Numbered from the stretch's first letter, positions 17,610-27,196 are shown. The stretch is 64,000 nt of DNA from JAGOBP01 sp964550855 (GCA_964550855.1 CAZKBQ010000015.1:20387-84386); one strand, 5' to 3'. The notes: a model not told the origin generated them from the sequence alone. Made by a program: numbers and translations.

Positions 17610-18242
17610 ATGGATGAAATTCAACTGAGCGGTTATTATTACCCCAACAAAATGGCGCGGATTTTTCTGACGGCCATGGAAGAGATCATGGGCAAGAACG
17701 GTCTGAATGCCGTTTTGAACATGGCGAAGCTGTCCAAACTCATCGATAACTATCCGCCGGATTCGCTGGAAAAGGGTTTTGATTTTGCGGAGATGACGGC
17801 GTTGAACCAGGCGCTGGAAGAGATGTATGGCCCGCGCGGTGGACGCGGCCTGGCGCTGCGTGGCGGGCGGGCGTCGTTTGCGCGCGGCCTGCAGGGTTTT
17901 GGCGCGCTGGCCGGGGTGGGCGACCTGGCGTTTAAGGTGCTGCCGTTGGGCACCAAACTGAAGATGGGCCTGCCGGCGCTGGCCGGCATCTTTACCCAGG
18001 TGAGCGATCAGATCAGCCGCGTGGAAGAGCGCGACGATCATTTTCTGTATTTCATCGACCGCTGCCCGGTGTGCTGGGGCCGCCATACGGATAAACCCGT
18101 ATGCCATGGCGCGGTGGGCCTGCTGCAGGAGGCGCTGCGCTGGGTGAGCGGCGGCAAAGAGTTTCGCGTTGACGAGATCGAGTGTTTTGCGACGGGCGGC
18201 AAGGCGTGCGTGTTTGCCGTTTATAAGGAGCCTGTTGGCTGA
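17610..18242 (+). CDS. V4R (4-vinyl reductase-like) ligand-binding domain protein
   Basis: This 210-aa protein has the C-terminal features of V4R domains: CPVC (C152, C155), C165 in PVCHG, and a closing ECFATGGKACVF with C192 and C200. V4R domains bind hydrophobic ligands and some bind metal; they occur in BchJ-like proteins and in regulators. There is no DNA-binding or catalytic domain here, so it may be a small sensor or carrier. GGAGG precedes the ATG. The following REC protein starts 69 nt later, so the two may act together. Confidence 0.75.
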   Translation: MDEIQLSGYYYPNKMARIFLTAMEEIMGKNGLNAVLNMAKLSKLIDNYPPDSLEKGFDFAEMTALNQALEEMYGPRGGRGLALRGGRASFARGLQGFGALAGVGDLAFKVLPLGTKLKMGLPALAGIFTQVSDQISRVEERDDHFLYFIDRCPVCWGRHTDKPVCHGAVGLLQEALRWVSGGKEFRVDEIECFATGGKACVFAVYKEPVG

Positions 18243-18311
18243 CCTGCCGGCGGGCCGCCGTCTGCCTCTTTGAACGATATTCTCCTATTGGCTGGTGTGC
18301 GGGGCTGACCC

Positions 18312-19175
18312 ATGGCCGACCGTCCTCAGTTGCTGGTGGTCGAAGATGATCGTGACACGGCTGAAATGCTCGGGACCTACTTTGAGGCCCAGGGTTATGC
18401 TGTGTCAACCGTGGCCTGGGGCCAGGACGCGGTGCGGATGGTGCTGACGGAGTTCGTGCCGGATGTGATTCTGCTGGACATCCGCCTGCCGGACATGGAC
18501 GGCTACGAAGTGTGCAAGCAGCTGCGCGCGCACCGGCGCAGCGAGAACATCCCCGTGATTTTCCTCACCGAGCGGCGCGAGCGCAGCGATCGGTTGTCCG
18601 GGCTGGAACTGGGCGCGGTCGATTACATCACCAAACCGTTCGACATTCAGGATCTGCGGCTGCGCGTGCGCAACGTGCTGCGACGCTCCAAGTATCTGAC
18701 GCTGGTGCATCCGGTGACGGGCCTGCCCAATGACGAGCTGGTGGATGAGCGGCTGCGCATCCTGCTGTTGCAGCACGATTGGGTGATGCTGACCGTGGAA
18801 GTGAGTGGGCTGGATGCGTTTGCCGACCGGTACGGCTTTGTGGCGCGCGACGACGCGCTGCGCGCGCTGGCGCTGATGATGAACAATCTGGCCACGGATG
18901 GTCAGCCGGAGATGGAAGCGTCGTTTGTGGGGCAGCTGACCGACACCAGCTTTGTGATCATCAGCGATACGCACCGGGCAACCGAGCTGCGCGAGCGAGT
19001 GGCGGCGCGTCTGCGACAATCGGTGAACTTTTTCTATCCGGCGCGCGAACGGGCGACGACCGAGCCGCGCCCGGAGTTGAAGTTTGCCTTGGGGGCGATT
19101 AACGAGCAGGGCGGCCCCTACGCCGATCACAACGCGCTGCGCGATGCGGGGTTGAAATCGCTGCGGCCCCTGTAG
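18312..19175 (+). CDS. Response regulator with receiver and degenerate GGDEF-like domain
   Basis: This 287-aa protein has an intact receiver domain with E11/D12/D13, phospho-acceptor D56 and K108 (ITKPF). Residues about 115-285 start with the HPVTGLPN pattern that opens GGDEF domains. At the active-site turn there is LTDTSF in place of GGDEF, so diguanylate cyclase activity is not expected. It may bind nucleotide or act as an adaptor. A Rho-independent terminator follows at 19196. Confidence 0.85.
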   Translation: MADRPQLLVVEDDRDTAEMLGTYFEAQGYAVSTVAWGQDAVRMVLTEFVPDVILLDIRLPDMDGYEVCKQLRAHRRSENIPVIFLTERRERSDRLSGLELGAVDYITKPFDIQDLRLRVRNVLRRSKYLTLVHPVTGLPNDELVDERLRILLLQHDWVMLTVEVSGLDAFADRYGFVARDDALRALALMMNNLATDGQPEMEASFVGQLTDTSFVIISDTHRATELRERVAARLRQSVNFFYPARERATTEPRPELKFALGAINEQGGPYADHNALRDAGLKSLRPL

Positions 19176-19195
19176 GCGACGACGCGCCGATCGAG

Positions 19196-19228
19196 AGGCT
19201 CTTCACTGATGAAGAGCCTTTTTGTTTT
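19196..19228 (+). terminator. Rho-independent terminator
   Basis: A perfect 10-bp stem (AGGCTCTTCA with TGAAGAGCCT) and a 4-nt loop are followed by TTTTTGTTTT. It ends the V4R/receiver transcription unit. Confidence 0.85.
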
Positions 19229-19250
19229 GTGCCGGGCGGCTGGATAGCGA

Positions 19251-19259
19251 TGGTATAAT
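19251..19259 (+). promoter_or_regulatory. Extended -10 promoter of the glycosyltransferase gene
   Basis: TGGTATAAT (19251-19259) matches TGnTATAAT and lies just after the preceding terminator. CGGAG at about 19267 serves the ATG at 19278. Confidence 0.55.
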
Positions 19260-19277
19260 CCGTCGCCGGAGCAAGCG

Positions 19278-19994
19278 ATGAAGACCCTGGTAGTGGTGCC
19301 CACTTACAATGAAGCCGATAACATCGCCGCGTTTTCGGCGGCGCTGTTGGCGTTGGACGTGCCCGATCTGGCCATACTGATTGTGGACGATGCTTCGCCG
19401 GATGGCACGGGTGAAATTGCCGACCGGCTGGCGGCCGAGTCCAATCGGGTGCAGGTGCTGCACCGCGTCGGCCCGCGCGGTTTGGGGCGTGCCTACATCG
19501 ACGGGTTTCGCTGGGCGCTGGCCCACGGCTTCGAGCGTATCATCCAGATGGACGCGGATTTTTCGCATTCGCCCCAGTATATTCCGACCATGCTGGCGAA
19601 GGCGAACGAGTATGATGTGATCGTCGGTTCGCGCTATGTGCCGGGCGGCGGGCACGATAAGGCGTGGGAGGCCGGTCGGGTCTTGTTGAGCGCGTGGGCC
19701 AACTTCTACGCGCGCACCATCCTGCGCATGCCCGTCCACGATGCGACCGCCGGTTTCAAATGCTGGACGGCGGCCGCGCTGGAGCGCATTCGGTTGGATC
19801 AAGTGAAGTCCAACGGTTACGTGTTTCAGGTGGAGATGGCTTATCTGTGCCAGCGTTTGAAGCTGCGCGTGCTGGAGATTCCGATTTATTTTGAGGATCG
19901 CCGCATCGGCCAGAGCAAGATGAGCATCCCGGTGAAGCTGGAGGCCGCCTGGCGCGTGTGGCAGGTGGGCTGGCGGCATCGGAATGTGCGATGA
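19278..19994 (+). CDS. Polyprenol-phosphate mannosyltransferase-like GT2 (DPM1 type)
   Basis: This 238-aa family 2 glycosyltransferase resembles soluble dolichol-phosphate mannose synthase. It opens with VVPTYNEADN, has VDDAS (D37/D38) and the metal-binding MDADFSH (D92/D94), and keeps the later GSRYVPGG and DATAGFKCW segments. It lacks the C-terminal membrane helices of some homologues. It likely makes a polyprenyl-phosphate sugar donor. The neighbouring gene is a YfhO/flippase fusion, consistent with envelope glycan assembly. Confidence 0.9.
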   Translation: MKTLVVVPTYNEADNIAAFSAALLALDVPDLAILIVDDASPDGTGEIADRLAAESNRVQVLHRVGPRGLGRAYIDGFRWALAHGFERIIQMDADFSHSPQYIPTMLAKANEYDVIVGSRYVPGGGHDKAWEAGRVLLSAWANFYARTILRMPVHDATAGFKCWTAAALERIRLDQVKSNGYVFQVEMAYLCQRLKLRVLEIPIYFEDRRIGQSKMSIPVKLEAAWRVWQVGWRHRNVR

Positions 19995-20079
19995 ACAATG
20001 CTGGCACTCAGTGAACAGATTCCGGGCCCTTGCCGTCGGCTTTCAACGGCCGACCTCCGCGTCCTGACCCCCAATTCCC

Positions 20080-23000
20080 ATGCTACGCCATCGTCGCGCT
20101 GATCTGCTGATTCTGGCCGTGTTGTTGCTGCTGCCACTGGCGCTGTTCTGGCCGGTGACGCTGGGCGGCCGGACGCTGCTGCCCGTGGATAATCTGTACC
20201 AGTGGCAGCCGTGGCGGGCGGCCGCCGATCAGTTTAACGCGCAGATCCCACAGAACCAGCTGGTCAGCGATCTGATCCTTGAAAATTATGCGTGGAAGCA
20301 CTTCATCGTTGAGTCGATCGCCAATCGCCAGATTCCGCTCTGGAATCCGTACCTGTTTGCGGGCGCGCCGTTTCTGGCCAACGGCCAGCACTCGGCTTAT
20401 TATCCGTTCAGTCTTCTCTTCTACGTATTACCCCTGACGGCCGCCTATGGCTGGTTCACGGTGTCACAGTTGTTTCTGGCCGGCGCGTTCATGTACGTCT
20501 TCACGCGCGTGCTGGGGATGGGGCGGCTGGCGAGCCTGACGGCGGCCATCGTTTATCAGCTCAGCGGCTTCTACATCCTCAGCGTGGTGTTCACCATGAT
20601 CATCGCGGCGGCGGCCTGGCTGCCACTGCTGCTGGCCGCCATCGAATTGATCATCCGGCAGCAGCCGATCTTCGGGCGGCCGGCCACCGTGCCGTGGGTG
20701 ATGCTGGGCGCAGCGGCGCTGGCCTGCCAGATCATGGCGGGCCACATCGAGATCACGTATTACACGCTGCTGATCATGGCGCTGTACGCGCTGTGGCGGT
20801 TGGTGGCTCTGGCGAGACAACACACGCGGCAGGCGGCAGAAGGCAAGAGGCAGGAGGCGCGAGCCACAGGGCGAACCGCTTTCAGATTGCGCCCCGCCTC
20901 TTACTCACTACGTTTTACGTTTCGCGTTTTGCGCCGGCCAGTCTTTGCACTGATCGCGCTCGTCCTCCTCGGCGTCGGCATGGCGGCGATTCAACTGCTG
21001 CCCTACATCGAGATTCTGCCGCAGAACTTCCGCGCTGGCTCGGCCACCTTCGATCAGGTGCTGGGCTGGGCGCTGCCGCCGCGCCACGTGCTGGAAATGC
21101 TGATGCCCAACTTCTTTGGCAATCCGGCCCAGCACACCGTCTTCGACATCATGACCGGGCAGAACGTGCTGCTCAACAGCCCCTTCAACGCGCAGAACCC
21201 GCAGGGCGCATACAGCACCATGTGGGGCATCAAGAACTACGTGGAGGGCGGCGCGTATCTGGGCATTCTGCCGCTGCTGCTGGCGCTCTATGGTCTGGTG
21301 CGCGGCGGCTATCCGCAGGCCCGATCGCAGCGCTGGTTCTTCGCGTTTCTGGCCGTCATCTCGCTGGCCTTCATGTTTGGCACGCCGCTCTACGCGATTT
21401 TGTACTACGGCCTGCCCGGCATCGATCAATTGCATTCACCGTTCCGCTGGATCTGGCCGTTCACGATCTCTGTGGCCGTGCTGGCCGGCCTCGGCGTGGA
21501 CGCGCTGATGATCCACGATCTGCGCGACAAATACGTGCGCGCGCGCAAGGGCCTGATCAATCTCTTCTGCCTGAACGGGCCGGTGTCCTTCAGGACGATA
21601 CTCGCCGGCTTCGCTTTCTGGTCGGGCATCGCGCTGTTGCTCGGCCTGTTGGCCTCCCGATTGATCTTCCCGGCCCAGTCGATCGCCCTCGCAGACCGGC
21701 TGATGAATTCGCTGGCGCTGGCCAACACCGCGTTTGACAATCCACAGTTGTTTTACTCTCACCTGTGGCGCAACCTGTTGTTATTTGCGTCGTTCCTGAC
21801 CATGAGCGGCGTGGTGCTGCGCGTGTCCCTGTGTCCGATCTTCGTGACGCTGCCTCAAGACCGGCGGGTGGCCATCTGGAAGCCGCTGGTGCTGATCGTC
21901 ATCACGCTCGATCTATTCGCCGGCGCCATCGGCTTCAACCCCACCGTCGATCCGAAACTGCTGGACTACACGCCGCCGGTGATCGACTGGCTCAAGCGCG
22001 ACCAGTCGCCGTGGCGCTTCACCACCTTTGATCCGAAAGGGCGCAAGACCTTCAACGCCAACGCCGCCTGGCCGTACCGCCTGCAGGATGTGCGCGGCTA
22101 CGATTCGATCATCCTGAAGCAGTACGCCGATTACATGAGCGTGATCGAGGCGCAGAACGAGACGCAGTTCAACCGCATCGCGCCGATCACACAGTACAGC
22201 GGCCTCGACTCGCCCATGCTCGATCTGCTGAACGTGAAGTACGTGCTGACCGATCCCGATGTGACGATCGACAGCCCCAAGTACCAGCTGGTCTACGACG
22301 CCGAAGTGAAGGTGTACGCCAACCTCGGCGTGCTGCCGCGGGCGTTCACGCTGCCGATCGGGTGCGAGGTGACCACGGCTGATCCACTCATGGCATTGCG
22401 GCAGCACGATCCACGCACGACGGTGATCCTGGATGCTCCCGCTGGACGAGCGCCCGGCGGTGCGGCGGATTCTCAGCCAGTGCCGGCAGAAGGTTGCGCG
22501 CTGACTCCGGCGGAGGTGAGCGATTATCAGATCGACGATGTCGTGATCGCGGCACAGGTCGATCGGCCGAGTTGGCTGGTGTTAAGCGACACCTACTTCA
22601 CCGGCTGGCAGGCCTTTGTCGTCCACGCAGATCAATCGGAAACGGAAATCCCGATACATCGCGCTTACGGTAATTTCCGCGCGGTGGAAGTCCCCGTGGG
22701 CCGGTCGATCATCCACTTCAAGTACAGTCCGTGGTCGTTCAAGCTGGGGCTGTTCGTGTCGTTCATGGCGTGGATGGTGTTGATCTTCTTCGCCACCATC
22801 TGGTTGTGGCGGCTGGCCTATCGAGAGGAGAAGCACGCCGTCACCACGACGCAGCGCGTAGCCAAGAACTCGCTGGCGCCGATGGCGTTGAACCTGTTCA
22901 ATCGCGTCATCGACTTTGCCTTTGCGGCGCTGATGCTGCGCATCTTGCAGCCGGAGAACGCGGGCAACTATTACTTTGCCGTCGTCATCGTGGGCTGGCT

Positions 23001-24330
23001 GGAGATCTTCACCAACTTCGGATTGAACACGTATCTGACCCGCGAGGTAAGCCGCGATCGCTCGGCCGCCAATCGGCAGCTGGCTAACACCTCGATTTTG
23101 CGCCTGATGCTGGGCGGGCTTGCGCTGCCGGTGATGATCGTGGTGCTGCTGATCGGCAACGGCGTGTTCCAGTTGACGACCGAGACGGTGATCGCCATCG
23201 CGCTGCTGGCGCTGGCGCAGATTCCGGGCAGTCTGAACACCGGCCTCACGGCGATGTTCTACGCTTACGAGCGGGCCGAGTATCCGGCGGCGCTGAGCGT
23301 GGTGACGGGACTGCTGAAGGTGCTGTTTGGCGTGCCCGCGCTGCTGGCGGGTTGGGGCATCATCGGGCTGGGCGCGGTCAGCCTGCTGGTCAATACCCTG
23401 ACCTTCGGGGTGCTGTACGCGCTGATGGTACGCCTGATCGTCAGGCCGCGTTACGAAAGCGATCCGGCCCTGCGGCGCGGCATGCTGCGCGAATCGTTTC
23501 CGCTGATGCTCAATCACCTGCTGGCGACGCTGTTTTTTAAGGTGGACGTGCCGATGTTGCAGGCCATGCAGGGGCCGGCGGTGGTGGGCTGGTACAGCAC
23601 CGCCTATAAGTGGCTGGACGCGCTGAACATTATCCCGGCGTATTCCACCATGGCGCTGTTTCCGGTGATGGCGCGGCAGGCGACGGAAGACAAAGAAGCG
23701 TTGATGCGCTCGACGCGCTTCGCGATCAAGTTCCTTGTGCTGCTGGCCTTGCCCATCGCGGTGCTGACGACGTTCATTGCGCCGACGCTGGTGCTGGTAC
23801 TGGGCGGGCCGGAATATCTGCCCAGCGCCGCCATCGCCCTGCAAATCATGATCTGGTCGATCCCGTTTGGCTGGATCAACAGCATTGTCAATTACATCCT
23901 CATCGCGCTGGGGCAGCAGAGCAAGCTGACGCGCGCCTTCGTCGTGGGGTTGTCGTTCAACATCGTCGCAAATTTGATTTTGATCCCGCATTTCTCGTAT
24001 GTAGCCGCGGCGGCTGTGACGATCATGTCGGAATTGGTCGAGGGTCTCGTGTTCATGATCTACCTCGAACGGTCGCTGGGATCGATCCGGTGGATGCGTT
24101 TGTTGTGGCGGCCGTTCGCGGCGGCGGGGGCGATGCTGCTGGTGATGGCGCTCACGTGGTTAGTACAGCCCCTGATTGGGCTGGTGGCCGGCCCGATCGT
24201 CTATCTCGGCTCGCTGGCCGCCCTGCGCGTCATCGGCCCCGACGAGCGGCGTGTGTTCAATCGGCTGCGGGGCTCGCGCAGCGCGGAAGAGAACGAGCGC
24301 GCCGGCGAAGCGGCGGCGAGCACGATCTAG
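20080..24330 (+). CDS. Fusion of a YfhO-type membrane protein with an MOP-family polysaccharide flippase
   Basis: This 1416-aa protein has two halves. Residues about 1-910 look like YfhO: an N-terminal membrane domain with conserved DNLYQWQPW and NPYLFAGAPF, about a dozen helices, and an extracytoplasmic beta-rich region ending in FTGWQAFV and a final helix. Residues about 925-1390 look like a Wzx/MATE-like flippase with 12-14 helices (LNLFNRVIDFAF, then GLNTYLTREVSRD). YfhO relatives are implicated in glycosylating lipid-linked teichoic polymers. A basic, low-complexity stretch at residues 248-285 appears inserted. No internal stop or frameshift separates the halves. Confidence 0.82.
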   Translation: MLRHRRADLLILAVLLLLPLALFWPVTLGGRTLLPVDNLYQWQPWRAAADQFNAQIPQNQLVSDLILENYAWKHFIVESIANRQIPLWNPYLFAGAPFLANGQHSAYYPFSLLFYVLPLTAAYGWFTVSQLFLAGAFMYVFTRVLGMGRLASLTAAIVYQLSGFYILSVVFTMIIAAAAWLPLLLAAIELIIRQQPIFGRPATVPWVMLGAAALACQIMAGHIEITYYTLLIMALYALWRLVALARQHTRQAAEGKRQEARATGRTAFRLRPASYSLRFTFRVLRRPVFALIALVLLGVGMAAIQLLPYIEILPQNFRAGSATFDQVLGWALPPRHVLEMLMPNFFGNPAQHTVFDIMTGQNVLLNSPFNAQNPQGAYSTMWGIKNYVEGGAYLGILPLLLALYGLVRGGYPQARSQRWFFAFLAVISLAFMFGTPLYAILYYGLPGIDQLHSPFRWIWPFTISVAVLAGLGVDALMIHDLRDKYVRARKGLINLFCLNGPVSFRTILAGFAFWSGIALLLGLLASRLIFPAQSIALADRLMNSLALANTAFDNPQLFYSHLWRNLLLFASFLTMSGVVLRVSLCPIFVTLPQDRRVAIWKPLVLIVITLDLFAGAIGFNPTVDPKLLDYTPPVIDWLKRDQSPWRFTTFDPKGRKTFNANAAWPYRLQDVRGYDSIILKQYADYMSVIEAQNETQFNRIAPITQYSGLDSPMLDLLNVKYVLTDPDVTIDSPKYQLVYDAEVKVYANLGVLPRAFTLPIGCEVTTADPLMALRQHDPRTTVILDAPAGRAPGGAADSQPVPAEGCALTPAEVSDYQIDDVVIAAQVDRPSWLVLSDTYFTGWQAFVVHADQSETEIPIHRAYGNFRAVEVPVGRSIIHFKYSPWSFKLGLFVSFMAWMVLIFFATIWLWRLAYREEKHAVTTTQRVAKNSLAPMALNLFNRVIDFAFAALMLRILQPENAGNYYFAVVIVGWLEIFTNFGLNTYLTREVSRDRSAANRQLANTSILRLMLGGLALPVMIVVLLIGNGVFQLTTETVIAIALLALAQIPGSLNTGLTAMFYAYERAEYPAALSVVTGLLKVLFGVPALLAGWGIIGLGAVSLLVNTLTFGVLYALMVRLIVRPRYESDPALRRGMLRESFPLMLNHLLATLFFKVDVPMLQAMQGPAVVGWYSTAYKWLDALNIIPAYSTMALFPVMARQATEDKEALMRSTRFAIKFLVLLALPIAVLTTFIAPTLVLVLGGPEYLPSAAIALQIMIWSIPFGWINSIVNYILIALGQQSKLTRAFVVGLSFNIVANLILIPHFSYVAAAAVTIMSELVEGLVFMIYLERSLGSIRWMRLLWRPFAAAGAMLLVMALTWLVQPLIGLVAGPIVYLGSLAALRVIGPDERRVFNRLRGSRSAEENERAGEAAASTI

Positions 24331-25380
24331 ATCGGTTGTCGCGTTGATTTGCCCCATCGCTCCTGCTCGCGGAGCGTGGCAGGCCAGCGGTTGAGAACGG
24401 CGGAGTGTCACACCGCACGGCACACCGACCCGCCTGAATCAAGGATATTTTCATGCCAGACACACCTTTACGCGTGGTGCTGATCACCGGCGGCAACAGC
24501 GGCATCGGCTTTGCCACCGCCCGCAAAATGGCGGCCAAAGGCTTCCATGTGCTCATGGCGGCGCGCAATCAACAGACCGCGGCGCAAGCCATCGCGCGGA
24601 TCAAAGCCGAACAACCTGAGGCCCGCCTCGAATCGATCCCGTTGGATCTGGCGTCATTCGCGTCGATCCGGCAGTGCGCGGCGACGTTCAAAGCGAAAGG
24701 CTATCCGCTGCACGTCTTGATCAACAATGCGGGCGGATCGTTCAGGGGTCAGCAGGCCAGTTTCACCGCCGATGGTTTTGAGATGACGTTTGGCACGAAT
24801 CACCTGGGGCACTTCCTGCTCACCAACTTGCTGCTCGACGTGCTGCTGCAATCGGCGCCGGCGCGCGTGATCACCGTCTCGTCGCAGCGGCACATTCCCG
24901 GTTATGCAGGCGGCAAAGGCGCGCAATTTGATTGGGACAACTTGAAAGCCGAGAAATTCTACGACGCTTCGTTATTCTATTGCAATTCCAAGCTGGCGAA
25001 CATGTGGTTCGCCTACGAGCTGCAGCGGCGATTGGCTGGTGCGCACGTCACGTCGAACGCGGTGTGTCCGGGCTTCGTGCCGGAAGCGATCGGCAACCGG
25101 CGGAGTTCGTGGCTCGATCGGATGTTGTACCGCCGCATTTTGCCGCGCATGCCCTTTGCGCGATCGCTCGATCAGGCGTCGTCGTCGTATGTGCTGGCAG
25201 CGACCGATCCACGCTGGGAGTGTGTGGGCGGCAGGTTCATCGTCGATGGCACAGAGCGCCGCTCGAGCGACGCCTCGTACGATGAGGCGCAGGCGCGCAA
25301 GCTGTGGGAGTTGAGTGAAGTATGGTGCGGGTTGGGTGAAGGAAAAGCCGCCGCTCAAGCGGCGGCGCGCACGATCTAGA
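24308..25380. repeat. Pair of 24-bp repeats spanning two successive stop codons
   Basis: The sequence at 24308-24331 and that at 25357-25380 are identical except for one base, and both cross the TAG stop of their gene. As a result both proteins end Ala-Ala-Ala-(Ser/Arg)-Thr-Ile. The second copy is also the right arm of a perfect 9-bp GC hairpin (GCCGCCGCT-CA-AGCGGCGGC). Confidence 0.7.
24453..25379 (+). CDS. Short-chain dehydrogenase, retinol dehydrogenase-like
   Basis: This 308-aa classical SDR has TGGNSGIG (12-19), INNAGG and the catalytic YCNSK (Y176, K180). It resembles the RDH/WW-oxidoreductase group, which uses NADP(H) on lipid or aromatic carbonyls; the actual substrate is unknown. 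The last about 15 residues (GEGKAAAQAAARTI) are low-complexity and encoded by a hairpin/repeat, so the ancestral stop was probably earlier. Confidence 0.85.
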   Translation: MPDTPLRVVLITGGNSGIGFATARKMAAKGFHVLMAARNQQTAAQAIARIKAEQPEARLESIPLDLASFASIRQCAATFKAKGYPLHVLINNAGGSFRGQQASFTADGFEMTFGTNHLGHFLLTNLLLDVLLQSAPARVITVSSQRHIPGYAGGKGAQFDWDNLKAEKFYDASLFYCNSKLANMWFAYELQRRLAGAHVTSNAVCPGFVPEAIGNRRSSWLDRMLYRRILPRMPFARSLDQASSSYVLAATDPRWECVGGRFIVDGTERRSSDASYDEAQARKLWELSEVWCGLGEGKAAAQAAARTI

Positions 25381-25488
25381 GCGAGCGCGGCATGCGTCAC
25401 GCGCCGCCGGTGCAGGCCGGGAAGGCATAGGGGCGATGGGCGGACAACGTGCGAATCTTTCAAAGGGCGCCAGCCCGGGAAGTGGACA

Positions 25489-25782
25489 ATGCTTAAAGAC
25501 CAATTTCTTCAGGCACGGCAGAGCAACCACAAGATCAGGCTGACGTTTTATGCCGATGTTGAACACAAGGTGCACGATCGGATTTGCGCGCCGCTGGACT
25601 ATGGCCCCGGCAAGGCCGATCGCTCGGATCACTTCCATGTCTGGGTCTATGAGAGCACTTCGCGCGAGCATCTGTTGAGCCTGAAGCCCGAACAGGTTCG
25701 GCGCATCGACATCCTCAGCGAAGAGTTTGATCCGGCTGATTTTGTATGGTTCATCAACCGGGACTGGGGACAAAAACTGTAG
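25489..25782 (+). CDS. Conserved-looking small protein of unknown function
   Basis: This 97-aa protein starts MLKDQFLQARQ at the ATG at 25489; a longer open frame upstream runs through non-coding sequence. It has a balanced, mixed alpha/beta composition with a Trp/His-rich core (DHFHVWVYE) and ends FVWFINRDWGQKL. I do not recognise the family. It lies 82 nt before asnS on the same strand but need not be cotranscribed. Confidence 0.6.
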   Translation: MLKDQFLQARQSNHKIRLTFYADVEHKVHDRICAPLDYGPGKADRSDHFHVWVYESTSREHLLSLKPEQVRRIDILSEEFDPADFVWFINRDWGQKL

Positions 25783-25864
25783 GCTGGCTGATCTCGCGTT
25801 ACGCGCACCAGCCCCTGCGTTTCATGGTAGAATCCCTCTCGACCTTACCTCGGAGATGATCCTC

Positions 25865-27196
25865 ATGATCATTCGTCTGGAAAACATCGCGCAGTACGTC
25901 GGGCAGACCGTCACCATCCAGGGCTGGTTATACGACAAGACCGACAAGGGCAAGCTGCAATTTTTGCAGGTGCGCGACGGCAGCGGCATCGCGCAGGCCG
26001 TGGTCTTCAAGAAGGACGTTTCGCCGGAAATCTTTGAAGCGGCCAAACGTCTGACACAGGAATCCAGCCTCATCGTCACCGGCTCGATCCGTGCCGACGA
26101 GCGCGCGCCCGGCATCCCCGGCGGCTTCGAGATCGGCGTCAGCGATCTGCAGGTGGTGCAGATCGCGCAGGAATATCCCATCACGCCCAAAGAGCACGGC
26201 GTGGAATTCCTCATGGACAACCGCCATTTGTGGCTGCGCTCCTCGCGGCAGTGGGCCATCCAGCGCGTGCGCTCTACCGCCATGCGCGCCATGCGCGAGT
26301 GGCTGGACGAGCACGGCTGCATGGAAGTGTCCACGCCCATCCTCACGCCCGCCGCCGCCGAAGGCACCACCACGCTCTTCCCGGTGACGTACTTCGAGCA
26401 GCAGGCTTACCTGGCGCAGACCGGCCAGCTCTATAACGAAGCCAACATCTTCGCATTTAAGGGCGTCTACTGTTTTGGCCCCACCTTCCGCGCCGAAAAG
26501 AGCAAGACGCGCCGTCACCTCACCGAGTTCTGGATGATCGAACCGGAGATCGCGTATTGCGATCTGGATCAACTGCTCGAAATCGAAGAGCAATTTGTCA
26601 GCCACATCGTGCAGACCTGTCTCAAGACCCGATCGGTGGAGCTGCGCTATCTGGGCCGCGATCTGAGCAAGCTGGAGAACATCGTGCCGCCGTTCCCGCG
26701 CATCCGCTACGACGAAGCCATTGAGCGGCTGCATCAACTCGCGGCGGACACCGACGACCCCGAGCAGAAGGAACTCTTGAAGATTGAGTGGGGCGACGAC
26801 TTCGGCTCGCCGCACGAGACCGCGCTGACGCAGCTGTTCGACAAGCCGGTGTTCGTCGTCGGTTATCCCACCGCCGTGAAGGCCTTCTACATGGAGCCGT
26901 GGCCAGGCCGGCCGGAAGTGTGCAAGAGCGCCGACCTGCTCGCGCCGGAGGGCTATGGTGAGATCATCGGTGGCTCCGAGCGCATGTCCGATCCCGACTT
27001 GCTGGTCCAGCGCATCAAAGAACACGGCCTGCCGATGGAACCGTATCAGTGGTATATCGATCTGCGCAAGTACGGCAGCGTGCCGCACAGCGGCTTCGGT
27101 CTGGGCGTCGAAAGAACGGTCGGTTGGATCTGCGGGCTGGAGCACATCCGCGAAGTCAGCCCGTTCCCGCGCCTGATCAATCGACTGTACCCCTAA
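25865..27196 (+). CDS. asnS: Asparaginyl-tRNA synthetase
   Basis: This 443-aa class IIb synthetase charges tRNA-Asn. The N-terminal OB-fold anticodon domain (about 1-110) is followed by the catalytic core, with FRAEKSKTRRHLTEFW (motif 2) and GFGLGVERTVGWICG (motif 3). The TGQLYNEA and FWMIEPE context matches AsnRS rather than AspRS or LysRS. The ATG at 25865 is chosen because CGGAG lies 9 nt upstream; an in-frame ATG at 25856 touches that sequence. The catalytic core looks intact. Confidence 0.93.
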   Translation: MIIRLENIAQYVGQTVTIQGWLYDKTDKGKLQFLQVRDGSGIAQAVVFKKDVSPEIFEAAKRLTQESSLIVTGSIRADERAPGIPGGFEIGVSDLQVVQIAQEYPITPKEHGVEFLMDNRHLWLRSSRQWAIQRVRSTAMRAMREWLDEHGCMEVSTPILTPAAAEGTTTLFPVTYFEQQAYLAQTGQLYNEANIFAFKGVYCFGPTFRAEKSKTRRHLTEFWMIEPEIAYCDLDQLLEIEEQFVSHIVQTCLKTRSVELRYLGRDLSKLENIVPPFPRIRYDEAIERLHQLAADTDDPEQKELLKIEWGDDFGSPHETALTQLFDKPVFVVGYPTAVKAFYMEPWPGRPEVCKSADLLAPEGYGEIIGGSERMSDPDLLVQRIKEHGLPMEPYQWYIDLRKYGSVPHSGFGLGVERTVGWICGLEHIREVSPFPRLINRLYP

